Part shown: piece after piece, positions 43,642 through 51,450 of the stretch | How positions within the stretch are numbered: position 1 is the stretch's first letter | Layout: each line of letters starts with the position of its first letter | Source: CAVQCT01 sp964520865 | GTDB taxonomy: Bacteria > Zixibacteria > MSB-5A5 > GN15 > FEB-12 | NCBI GenBank assembly: GCA_964520865.1 | Contig: CAZFOY010000005.1 | Span: 1 to 64,000, forward strand | Direction of reading: 5' to 3' | Length of the DNA: 64,000 bases | Made by a program: the position numbers and the translations under genes | The notes under the pieces: generated by a model | The model's input: the letters and a program-made list of their open reading frames with translations, nothing else | What the model was told of the DNA's origin: nothing | Databases searched by the model: none

Positions 43642-44591
43642 GGCTTTCCCTGTGTTTTCTGAGCATTGTATGCCTGCCGGAGTATATCCAGCATGCGGAA
43701 TCCAAGCGTTGAGTCGACACTGAACAACTTCTGCAACGTGCTGTCGCTTTGAGGGATCTTTCCTCCCAGGCTGTAGGCAACCCCGAGCGAGACCATTGCC
43801 GGATAGAAAGTGCTGTCGACGTCGATCGCCTGCTTGAATCGCTCGATGGCTTCGGGATACTGCTTCTGTCGGAGATAGACCATCCCGAGTAGTTGAGCGC
43901 ACTCTTTGTGCTTCGGATTAATCTTCAACGCCGTCTTGAAGCTCGCTATAGCGCTGTCCATATCTCCGAGATTGCGTTGTACCGTTCCCATGCGATAATA
44001 GACATCATCGGTTCGCATCCCCAATTGCGTGGATCTCCGGAAATAGACAAGGGCCGTGTCGTAGTTTTCGGCCGCGGCATAAGCGTTGGCGAGGCTATAC
44101 GCGACGGTCGCGTTTTTCGGTTGCTTCAGCACCGCCCGACTCAGCAGATCGATCGCCTTGCTGGTCCGTCCCACTTTGGAGTATTCCTGGCCGAGATTCG
44201 TCATGTACAGGGCGTTGCCGGAGTCATACTTCAAAGCTTCTTCATAGTACTTGATCGCTTCTCCGGAGTTGCCGGCATCGCTGGCCATGACAGCCAGATT
44301 GTTGCATATCTGGGGATCGCTGCTGTCGATCTGGTAAGCGCGATCAAAATATGCTTTCGCCTGTTTCTGATCCCCGAGGGCGGAGTAGATTACCCCAAGG
44401 TTCTTTATGGACAGGAAGTTGTCTTTATCGAGTCGAAGCGCCGCGAGGAAGGCCGTTCTTGCCGTCTTGTAGTCGTTGTGAATCATCGCCTTCCCCCCCC
44501 TGGTCAGGTAGATAGAAACCGAATCCTGGGCGATGGCTCTGGTGCTGAGACCCACGAAAAGCAGTACTGTAACTAAGATAAATCGGCGCAT
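43638..44591 (-). CDS. Secreted TPR-repeat protein
   Basis: 317 residues. The ATG at 44591 lies 4 nt after AGGAG, so it is preferred over the frame extension to 44693. Signal peptide MRRFILVTVLLFVGLSTRAIA-Q. At least seven tetratricopeptide repeats run from about 25 to 300 (for example LGVIYSALGDQKQAKAYFDRA, shortened here; NNLAVMASDAGNSGEAIKYY; MGTVQRNLGDMDSAIASF). It is a periplasmic protein-interaction scaffold; partner unknown. It overlaps the end of the broken methyltransferase gene by 4 nt on the opposite strand. Confidence 0.85.
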   Translation of the reverse strand: MRRFILVTVLLFVGLSTRAIAQDSVSIYLTRGGKAMIHNDYKTARTAFLAALRLDKDNFLSIKNLGVIYSALGDQKQAKAYFDRAYQIDSSDPQICNNLAVMASDAGNSGEAIKYYEEALKYDSGNALYMTNLGQEYSKVGRTSKAIDLLSRAVLKQPKNATVAYSLANAYAAAENYDTALVYFRRSTQLGMRTDDVYYRMGTVQRNLGDMDSAIASFKTALKINPKHKECAQLLGMVYLRQKQYPEAIERFKQAIDVDSTFYPAMVSLGVAYSLGGKIPQSDSTLQKLFSVDSTLGFRMLDILRQAYNAQKTQGKP

Positions 44592-44676
44592 AAATCTCCT
44601 ATCGGTTATACAGCGACTATAATAACTCTTTCCCGAATTCAGGTCAACACTGCCGACAGGCGGCCGAGCCGACCGG

Positions 44677-45228
44677 CTACATTTCGAAATCAACCGGCAG
44701 CATATCGTAGAAGTGGAAGACGGAGCAGAAGTTATCTCCCGGGCCGAACCCTGCCTGCGAGATCAGCTGTATTTTCCCGGTGTCGGATTTGACGAAGGTC
44801 GAAACGCCCGGCTGCGGGCCGCCTTTTTCGTTCTCAAAACCGAGGTCACGGTTAAAACTGCTTCCTTTGGCCGAGTACATCTTGAAATTCCATTTCCGCT
44901 GAGCGGCGAATTTCCGCTGCACGGCCGGATCGTCCGGGCTTACGACGGCAAAGCCGGCCTTCTTCTCGATATGCTTGAAGATGCCGTTGTAACCGTCGGC
45001 CCACATCGTACAATAAGGACAGGATTTCCCCATGTTGTGGACCAGTACCAGATACTTCTTCTTCCCGAACAACTTCGAAAGTTTGACCTTACGTCCGCCC
45101 GGGACAAGAAAGGTGTAGTCTTCGATCGGGCGCTTGAGCGACGTCTTTCGGAGGTCGGCCAGTTCCTTGTTCAGGTTCATGATGCGATGCTCGAGGCGTT
45201 CGATTCGTTTTTGATTTTTCGGCGCCAT
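44677..45228 (-). CDS. DUF899 thioredoxin-like protein
   Basis: 183 residues. An N-terminal coiled-coil (RIERLEHRIMNLNKELADL) is followed by a thioredoxin-like domain: FLVPGGRKVKLSKLFGKKKY, VHNMGKSCPYCTMWADGYNG with a C-P-Y-C pair, FAVVSPDD and a C-terminal GDNFCSVFHFYDML. This is the DUF899 layout. The CPYC pair suggests redox activity, but family members have no settled function. Probably cytosolic, as no signal peptide is seen. Confidence 0.85.
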   Translation of the reverse strand: MAPKNQKRIERLEHRIMNLNKELADLRKTSLKRPIEDYTFLVPGGRKVKLSKLFGKKKYLVLVHNMGKSCPYCTMWADGYNGIFKHIEKKAGFAVVSPDDPAVQRKFAAQRKWNFKMYSAKGSSFNRDLGFENEKGGPQPGVSTFVKSDTGKIQLISQAGFGPGDNFCSVFHFYDMLPVDFEM

Positions 45229-45440
45229 AGCTCTGCATGCTCCTTATGGTTAATTGAGTTAAATCTGAATCATTATACGGCCGGTTGGCGGCGGGGTTTG
45301 AACCTGGCTGCGGCGAACTGAGGGGCCGTCGGGTCGTTTCTTCTGCGGAGGACCCTGAAGCCGAAAGTGCAACGGCTCACCTGTCGGCGAACCGATCAGC
45401 GTTAAAGTGAAAACTCAAAGACGCTTAAAAGAAGGGTAAT

Positions 45441-45464
45441 TTCCAATTCTTCCGTGAATTGGAA
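45441..45464 (-). terminator. Hairpin after rex
   Basis: Arms ttccaattc (45441-45449) and gaattggaa (45456-45464), 9 bp, 11 nt past the rex stop on the minus strand; a pyrimidine-rich stretch with several T residues follows. Confidence 0.6.
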
Positions 45465-45475
45465 GAGCAGTATAC

Positions 45476-46120
45476 TTATTTCGCTTTCTTTGGTGTATGA
45501 TTGTTCATCATCGCGAAAGAAAGATACTCGAGCTCCATCGACATGTTCTCGTTGCGCAGATAAACGTTCGGGGGAACCCGCAGGTTGATCGGAGCGAAAT
45601 TCAAAATCGCCTTAACCCCTGCCCGACAGATGTCATCGACAATATACTGGGCCACCGTCGCAGGAACGGCCAGGATGACGATCTCGATACCGCAATCACG
45701 GATCTCCGTCTCGAGATTGGCGATGTCCGATACCGTGATCCCTTTGTGATTGGATCCTATCTTCCGCTGATCGTTATCGAACACCTTGATGATGCTGAAG
45801 CCCTGCTTGGCAAACTCTTTGTAACTGACGAGCGCCGATCCAATATTACCAACGCCGATAAGCGCAACCTTCCATTCCCTATTGATGCCGAGGATATCGG
45901 CGATCTTCTGCTTGAGTTCGGCTACGTTGTATCCCAGACCGCGCGTTCCGAAGGACCCGAAGAACGAGAGGTCCTTTCTGACCTGGGCCGGAGTGAGTTT
46001 CTCCCGCTTGGCCAACTCCTTGGATGACACCGTCTCGTAGTTTTCCTTTTCAAGCAGCGACAATGTGCGGTAGTACATTGACAACCGATGGATCGTTGAC
46101 TCTGAGATGCGCTTGGACAT
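45476..46120 (-). CDS. rex: Redox-sensing transcriptional repressor Rex
   Basis: 214 residues from the ATG at 46120 (MSKRISESTIHRLSMYYRTL, the usual Rex N-terminus); a GTG at 46138 is possible. Winged-helix DNA-binding domain (1-80, with LTPAQVRKDLSFFGSFGTRG), then a Rossmann domain (ALIGVGNIGSALVSY, VFDNDQRKIG) that senses the NADH/NAD+ ratio. Rex represses genes for anaerobic and fermentative metabolism until NADH rises. A matching operator lies 65-80 bp upstream (46184-46201), indicating autoregulation. Confidence 0.95.
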   Translation of the reverse strand: MSKRISESTIHRLSMYYRTLSLLEKENYETVSSKELAKREKLTPAQVRKDLSFFGSFGTRGLGYNVAELKQKIADILGINREWKVALIGVGNIGSALVSYKEFAKQGFSIIKVFDNDQRKIGSNHKGITVSDIANLETEIRDCGIEIVILAVPATVAQYIVDDICRAGVKAILNFAPINLRVPPNVYLRNENMSMELEYLSFAMMNNHTPKKAK

Positions 46121-46183
46121 ACTACTGCTTAAAGGCACTTTTAGATGAACTCCTTTGCCTGGTTATCGGCAGCTTTTTCTGAC

Positions 46184-46201
46184 ATGTGAAATGCTTCACA
46201 A
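46184..46201. promoter_or_regulatory. Rex operator (ROP) upstream of rex
   Basis: ATGTGAAATGCTTCACAA matches the Rex consensus TTGTGAA-N4-TTCACAA at all but the first position. It sits between alr and rex, 64 bp from the rex start, so Rex most likely controls its own gene. Confidence 0.8.
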
Positions 46202-46341
46202 GAAATTATATCTTTTTGTCACAATTCTGTCAAGAAAAATCTCCCCGCAGGCGTCGGAAGCCAATTGTATCCTATTACAATGTAATTCGTTACATGACAG
46301 TTATCAGGGCAATAGAGAGCGGATTACTCGCCCAATCGAAA

Positions 46342-47496
46342 TCAGGCGACAATTTGGCGAGGAAGTTGCCCGGAAAGTCGGGCAAGAACTTCATAGTTGA
46401 TGCTGTTGGCCCACCCGGCCAGTTGCTCGGCGGAAATTGTCTCGCTGTGACTCTGGCCGATCAGAACGGCCTCCGCTTCGAGGTTCACCTGGTGGATGTC
46501 CGTAACATCTATCATTGTGATATCCATACAGATACGCCCACGCACCGGTGCCCGCTTACCCTGTACCAGAACATAAGCCTGATTGGACAACGCTCTCGAG
46601 TAGCCGTCGTAGTAGCCAACCGGCAGAATGCCCAGCCTGGTGGCCGAAGTTGTCCGGTAGGTGCAGCCGTACCCGATGAAAGCATCCGGCGGTAGCGACT
46701 TCAGCTGGGTGATGCGTGCTTTCCAGGCAAGTACCGGGGTGAAGATGCTGTTCTCTCCACCACGGAGTCGGTACGAGACATAGGTTTCCTTGGATGGCCA
46801 GTGACCGTATACGGAGATGCCGGGGCGGACCATTTCGAAATGCGTCTTCTTGAAAAGAATCGTCGCCGCCGATGAAGCAGTGTGTCGGATGGCCGGCTTG
46901 ATGCGAAGCGCCTCCAGTTTCTTGACCATCTGCTTGAACAACTTCAACTGGTGCTCGGCGTACTCATGACTTGTCGTATCTTCGATATTGGCAAAATGCG
47001 TGTAGGCGGCATAAGGCTTCTGCAGTGACTCGAACTTGCGATAGATCTCGGCAAGCGGTGGAAGTTCCTCTTCGCTGAGTCCCTGACGATTGGTACCGGT
47101 TTCGAGCTTGAGATGAGTCTTGATCTGACGCCCGTGCTGGTCGCCAAGCTCTCCCAATTTCTGTAAAAACTCACGGTTGAACACAGCCGGCTCAAGATCA
47201 TACTCGAACACAGCGTCGGTGTCATCCAGAAGCACCGGACCGAGTACGAGGATATTCTTCTTCCATCCTGCGGCACGGCACTGGGCGCCTTCTTCGACCG
47301 AGTGCACCGTGAGGTATCCGACCGCGTCGTTGTCGGCAACCATGCGAACGATCTCTTTGAGCCCGTGACCGTAGGCATTTCCTTTGACCGATATTGCGAG
47401 AATCTTCCCCGGCGCAAGCGTGGCAAGCGAATGAATATTGCCCGCCAGAGCCGATCGAGACAGCTCTATCCAACTTAGTTTCCTGGATCCTTCCAT
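46342..47496 (-). CDS. alr: Alanine racemase
   Basis: 384 residues. PLP lysine in AISVKGNAYGHGLKEIV (usually VKADAYGHG), TGTNRQGLS, HTASSAAT, MVRPGISVYGHWPS, and the second active-site base region FIGYGCTYRT; the C-terminal domain has GRICMDITMIDVTD. It supplies D-alanine for peptidoglycan. The GN in place of AD after the catalytic Lys is a mild variation. It precedes rex on the same strand by about 220 bp; the Rex operator lies between them. Confidence 0.92.
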   Translation of the reverse strand: MEGSRKLSWIELSRSALAGNIHSLATLAPGKILAISVKGNAYGHGLKEIVRMVADNDAVGYLTVHSVEEGAQCRAAGWKKNILVLGPVLLDDTDAVFEYDLEPAVFNREFLQKLGELGDQHGRQIKTHLKLETGTNRQGLSEEELPPLAEIYRKFESLQKPYAAYTHFANIEDTTSHEYAEHQLKLFKQMVKKLEALRIKPAIRHTASSAATILFKKTHFEMVRPGISVYGHWPSKETYVSYRLRGGENSIFTPVLAWKARITQLKSLPPDAFIGYGCTYRTTSATRLGILPVGYYDGYSRALSNQAYVLVQGKRAPVRGRICMDITMIDVTDIHQVNLEAEAVLIGQSHSETISAEQLAGWANSINYEVLARLSGQLPRQIVA

Positions 47497-47594
47497 GCTG
47501 AACCTATAACGACCGTGGTCCCGACTTCCAACTAAAAGATTCTTCTGTCTTTATCATCAGCAGTATTATACCCCGGAGCAACCATGAGAGCGGA

Positions 47595-47623
47595 TAAAAA
47601 GAAAGCCCGGATTCCGGGCTTTC
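47595..47623 (-). terminator. Intrinsic terminator of the ferritin-like gene
   Basis: Arms gaaagcccgg (47601-47610) and ccgggctttc (47614-47623), loop att; on the minus strand it is followed by a run of T residues (complement of aaaaa at 47596-47600). Strong rho-independent form, 23 nt past the stop. Confidence 0.88.
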
Positions 47624-47646
47624 GAATTCATCTATCGACCTGTCTG

Positions 47647-48132
47647 CTACCTGTACTTCTTGCGCATCTCGTCGATAATCCGCATGTGTCCTTCTTCGAA
47701 CCCGGAGAGCTGTTCGAACATCTTTCGGCCTTCGGGCGTATCCACTTTGTCCTTCGCCGCATCGAACAACTCATGCGCTTCTTTTTCCAGTCTGAAAGCG
47801 ATATCCAGAATAGCCTTCATCGAACCGGCCGAGACCACCTCATCGATCAGCTCCCGATGTTGTTCGCTCATTTCTTCGGTAATCTCCGGCAAACCCTCCT
47901 GTTTGAGGATGTCGGCGGTGCTGATCCATTTCTCGCTTCGCACCAGCGAATCGAACTGCCGCTCCAGAATATGAAAGTGATCTTTCTCTTCGAGGGCGAG
48001 TTTCTCGAGCACATCCTTATGTTCGGCGGCCTGGTTCTTGCGCGATGCCTCCCGGTAAAAGACATAACTGGCCACTTCGGACTGGATACCGGCGGTCAGG
48101 GCCGACAGGGTATCGGGGTGGACAGGTGACAT
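47647..48132 (-). CDS. Ferritin-like / rubrerythrin-type diiron protein
   Basis: 161 residues, a four-helix ferritin-like bundle. Helix motifs LTAGIQSEVASYVFYREAS (E ligand), KLALEEKDHFHILERQ (E-x2-H-type pair), AFRLEKEAHELFDAA and GFEEGHMRIIDEM supply the expected carboxylate and His ligands for two irons. No rubredoxin domain is attached. Such proteins remove peroxide or store or handle iron in anaerobes. A possible promoter lies at 48181-48208, and a terminator follows. Confidence 0.85.
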   Translation of the reverse strand: MSPVHPDTLSALTAGIQSEVASYVFYREASRKNQAAEHKDVLEKLALEEKDHFHILERQFDSLVRSEKWISTADILKQEGLPEITEEMSEQHRELIDEVVSAGSMKAILDIAFRLEKEAHELFDAAKDKVDTPEGRKMFEQLSGFEEGHMRIIDEMRKKYR

Positions 48133-48180
48133 AGGCTTGGTTCCTTAAACAGATAAGTTTACTCTTCTTGACTGACGATA

Positions 48181-48208
48181 AAGTTACAAATTTCACAAAG
48201 TTTGTCAA
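48181..48208 (-). promoter_or_regulatory. Possible promoter of the ferritin-like gene
   Basis: TTGACA (48208-48203, minus strand) and TAACTT (48186-48181) with a 16-bp spacer, about 45 nt upstream of the ATG at 48132. The -10 element is poor. The spacer contains TTTGTGAA, half of a Rex site, without the second half. Confidence 0.4.
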
Positions 48209-48312
48209 GCGTCTATCGGGGGAATCTGGCCCGAACCGACCATGATCCGGTGCAGTTCGAGTGCGCCGCAGGCCGATCCGGCAAGATTTCTCTTGCACCT
48301 TTCCTCCCAAAG

Positions 48313-49023
48313 TTGGTTTATTCGATCAAAGCAGTGAAAGACTCCTTTTCAAAAAACTCGATAGAACTTCACGGGCAGATTCTCGAAGCATGCGAGCTTT
48401 ACGACCGTGACGCCGATGATATTACGGTCGTGGCCGTCACCAAAACTCATCCCGCAGGCACAATTCGAACCTCCGTCGCCGCCGGTTATCACAATATCGG
48501 CGAGAGTCGAGTCCAGGAGGCTGAGGCAAAAATAGTCGATGTCGGCCGGATCGCGCGGTTTCATCTGATCGGCCATCTCCAGACCAACAAGGTCAAAAGA
48601 GCGGTTGAGCTTTTCGATGTTATTCAGTCGGTCGATTCCCTGAAACTGGCCGAAGAGATCGACCGTCGAGCCGCCGAACAGGGTCGGATGATGGAGTGCC
48701 TCATCGAGGTAAATTGCTCCGGCGAAAGCCAAAAATACGGCGTGCCGCCGGAGGACTGTCTGGAACTGATCAAACGAGTCAATGACCTCGCGAATATCAA
48801 CCTGACCGGCTTGATGACGATCGGCCCGCATGTTGAGGACGAAGAGAAGATCCGGCTTGCCTTTCGCCAGTGCCGAACGCTCTTCGAGCAGGGGGAGAAT
48901 TTCGTCGGCGACCAGTTCGACACCCTGTCGATGGGGATGACCGATGATTTCTCTCTGGCGATTGCCGAAGGCTCGACGATGATCCGGATCGGCTCAGCTC
49001 TGTTCGGCCCCCGCGAGAGCTAA
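48313..49023 (+). CDS. PLP homeostasis protein (YggS/PROSC family)
   Basis: 236 residues from a TTG at 48313; a GTG at 48334 (229 residues) is an alternative, and the frame is open upstream to 48202, where there is no family homology. Motifs: VVAVTKTHP with the PLP Lys, HNIGESRVQEAEAK, FHLIGHLQTNKVK, TGLMTIGP, LSMGMTDDFSLAIAEGSTMI and RIGSALFGPR. It is a single-domain TIM barrel that binds PLP without known catalysis and buffers PLP supply. It is next to divIVA, the same arrangement as in many bacteria. Confidence 0.93.
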   Translation: MVYSIKAVKDSFSKNSIELHGQILEACELYDRDADDITVVAVTKTHPAGTIRTSVAAGYHNIGESRVQEAEAKIVDVGRIARFHLIGHLQTNKVKRAVELFDVIQSVDSLKLAEEIDRRAAEQGRMMECLIEVNCSGESQKYGVPPEDCLELIKRVNDLANINLTGLMTIGPHVEDEEKIRLAFRQCRTLFEQGENFVGDQFDTLSMGMTDDFSLAIAEGSTMIRIGSALFGPRES

Positions 49024-49237
49024 GAGAAGCTGTTTCTCGGCAACAGCTTGCCGCCTCACCGACAGCCCGTTTAACTCCCGGCCGAAAAACTGATTGTCCC
49101 GCTTAATTTTTCCCGTCAACGTACGATAATAGAAGTAAGGTGTCTCTGAATGAAACTGCTCGATTTTCGAACAGCTTCCGCCGGGACAGCTTCTACCGTA
49201 AGCGAAAACAAATAACCTTAAGATAGGTGAGTATGCT

Positions 49238-50353
49238 ATGGACCTGTCACCGAATGATATCCGCAATTACGAATTCTCGAATCAGATGCGCGGATACGAC
49301 AAGGAGGAAGTCGACAGCTTCCTCGACCGGATAGCCGAGGCTCTGGAGAAAGTCAAGCAGGACAATCTGAAACTGTCTATGGATAATGATTCGCTGAAAG
49401 CGCAGCTGGCCGGTCTGAGACAGTTCGAAGATAGCATCAAGAATGCCGCCATCGACGCCCGGCGCAATGCCGATTCCACGATCGCCGCCGCGAAAAAAGA
49501 AGCCGAACAGATGCTCGGCAAAGCGAAGGCGGAATCGGAGAAACTGCTCGGCAATCACGAGAAGAAAATCCAGGAACTGAAAACCCGTCTGGCCGAGTTG
49601 GAAGCGACCAGGAAGTCCTACTTCTCCAAACTTCGCAACCTGATCAATTCGCACATGCAGATGCTCGACGAATCTTCGATTCCGGATATCAAGAAAGATA
49701 TCAGCGGGCACGAAGAGTCCTCGGAGCCGAAGATAGAGCGGAAGAACGTCTACACCCCGCCCGGGGAGAAGGCAACGCCCGGACCGGCTAACGGAGACAA
49801 TATCGAAGTTACCGAGACGACCGAAGTAACCCGTGGCGAGATGGAGACGATCGCTTCGAAGCCGCAGCATCAGCCGATCAGAACGGAAGAAGCGAATGCG
49901 GCGGGTGATATCGTTCCCGCCGAAGACGAACAGAATCCGCCGGCGCCGGTCGCGAAAAAGCCGATCGATCCGGAACTTGCAGCCGCCCTGGCCAACTACA
50001 AATCAAAGTCCCAGGGAGAGGTGCAAATGCCGCAGTCGGAAGCTCCGGTCCCTCGCCAGGGTGAAATTCACGAAACGACTACTCGGGCCGAGGATATCCC
50101 GGACGGGTTCGTAACGCCGCATATGGACGGTCCTTCGGACTCGGAAGAAGAACCGGATACCGGCAAGGTGCAGGTTTCTCCCGACTCTCAGGATACGCCG
50201 ACCGAACATAACGACATCGACATCGACACTCCGATCGTGGCCGAAAAAACGAAGAAGAACGACTCCGGCGATAACGGTATCGATATCGCCCAGGAACTCG
50301 ACAACGTTGTCGCCAAGTTCGAAGAAGAGATGACCAAGGCGGAAAAAGGCTAA
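49238..50353 (+). CDS. DivIVA-domain protein
   Basis: 371 residues. The N-terminus MDLSPNDIRNYEFSNQMRGY followed by DKEEVDSFLDRIAEALEKV is the DivIVA domain; a long coiled coil runs to about residue 135. The rest is Pro/Glu-rich and looks disordered, with a short final helix (ELDNVVAKFEEEMTKAEK). DivIVA proteins bind curved membranes and organise poles or septa; here, far downstream of YggS as in other genomes, it probably has a cell-division or envelope role. The long tail is unlike Gram-positive forms. Confidence 0.88.
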   Translation: MDLSPNDIRNYEFSNQMRGYDKEEVDSFLDRIAEALEKVKQDNLKLSMDNDSLKAQLAGLRQFEDSIKNAAIDARRNADSTIAAAKKEAEQMLGKAKAESEKLLGNHEKKIQELKTRLAELEATRKSYFSKLRNLINSHMQMLDESSIPDIKKDISGHEESSEPKIERKNVYTPPGEKATPGPANGDNIEVTETTEVTRGEMETIASKPQHQPIRTEEANAAGDIVPAEDEQNPPAPVAKKPIDPELAAALANYKSKSQGEVQMPQSEAPVPRQGEIHETTTRAEDIPDGFVTPHMDGPSDSEEEPDTGKVQVSPDSQDTPTEHNDIDIDTPIVAEKTKKNDSGDNGIDIAQELDNVVAKFEEEMTKAEKG

Positions 50354-50375
50354 GAAAATTCCCACCTCATGATAC

Positions 50376-50418
50376 GAAGACCGGCCACCAAGTCCCATCA
50401 CGGCCGGTCTTCCTTTTT
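50376..50418 (+). terminator. Intrinsic terminator after the DivIVA gene
   Basis: Arms gaagaccggcc (50376-50386) and ggccggtcttc (50402-50412), 11 bp perfect, followed by cttttt. It separates the YggS-DivIVA pair from the PNP gene. Confidence 0.9.
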
Positions 50419-50533
50419 GCACACTAATTCTTGACATTCCCGGACGGCAGCAGCTTTTTGCTGACAACCCGGTTCACAGTGCTATATTCCACAAAGGAAC
50501 CTTCAATCACGAACATTAAGCAGGAGCTTGACT

Positions 50534-51364
50534 ATGCAAACGGTCGCGGAATTTCATAAGATGCTGGACGAAGCGGTGGCTTTCATCAAGAAGCAGGTCA
50601 GTTTTGAGCCGAAGATCGGCATCATTCTCGGCACCGGACTCGGATCGCTGGTCGATGGTATTGAGATGGTCGATACGGTCGGCTACGACAAGATTCCGCA
50701 CTTTCCCGTATCAACCGTAGAATCACATGCCGGAAGACTGCTGTTCGGCAATCTCCGCGGCAAGAAAGTAGTCTGCATGCAAGGACGGTTTCATTTCTAC
50801 GAAGGCTACTCGTTTCAGCAGATCGCCTTTCCGGTTCGCGTGATGAAAGCGCTCGGCATGGAGACACTCATCGTGTCCAACGCCGCCGGAGGTATGAATC
50901 CGAATTTCCGCCCCGGTGACATCATGCTCATCAAAGACCATATCAACTTCTTCCCCGGCAATCCGCTGATCGGCCCGAACGACGACAAATGGGGGGATCG
51001 CTTCCCGGATATGTACGAAGTTTACAATCGGAAATATATCGACCTGGCCAAGCAGGTAGCACTCGAACAGAAACTCCGTCTTCAGGAAGGGGTTTACGTC
51101 GGATTGACCGGACCTTGCCTGGAGACGGCCGCGGAGTATCGGATGTTCCGTGGGTTCGGAGCAGATGCGGTCGGGATGTCGACCGTTCCCGAGGTTCTGG
51201 CGGCGCATCATCAGCACAGCAAGATCCTTGCGTTCTCGATCATCACCGATATGGGCCTGCCGGACAATATGCATCCTTGTTCGCTGGACGATGTGATCGG
51301 GACAGCTTCGCGGACCGAGCCGAAGCTCCGTGACCTGATCGCCGGGTGCGTGGAGAAGATGTAG
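50534..51364 (+). CDS. Purine-nucleoside phosphorylase
   Basis: 276 residues. AGGAG at 50522-50526 lies 7 nt before the ATG at 50534; a TTG two codons earlier is too close. Motifs IGIILGTGLGSLV, HAGRLLFGNLRGKKV, MQGRFHFYEGYS (phosphate and purine site), LIVSNAAGGMN, and the family signature with MSTVPEVLAAHH. This is the trimeric PNP class. It splits inosine or guanosine with phosphate into base and ribose-1-phosphate for purine salvage. Transcribed alone between two terminators or gaps. Confidence 0.95.
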   Translation: MQTVAEFHKMLDEAVAFIKKQVSFEPKIGIILGTGLGSLVDGIEMVDTVGYDKIPHFPVSTVESHAGRLLFGNLRGKKVVCMQGRFHFYEGYSFQQIAFPVRVMKALGMETLIVSNAAGGMNPNFRPGDIMLIKDHINFFPGNPLIGPNDDKWGDRFPDMYEVYNRKYIDLAKQVALEQKLRLQEGVYVGLTGPCLETAAEYRMFRGFGADAVGMSTVPEVLAAHHQHSKILAFSIITDMGLPDNMHPCSLDDVIGTASRTEPKLRDLIAGCVEKM

Positions 51365-51450
51365 GCCGAATTTCCTGAAACATTCTCTGGACTATTGAGT
51401 CCAATTATATACATACGCTCTGACAAAGAACATCTCGACAGGAGGTGAAT

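Noticed and set aside
45281..45320. GGTTCAAAC-like sequence suggestive of a tRNA T-arm (minus strand)
   Set aside because: The flanking bases do not pair as a T-stem, and no acceptor stem or anticodon arm can be built.
48185..48208. TTTGTGAA as a Rex operator upstream of the ferritin-like gene
   Set aside because: Only one half-site is present; the expected TTCACAA half is missing at the required spacing.
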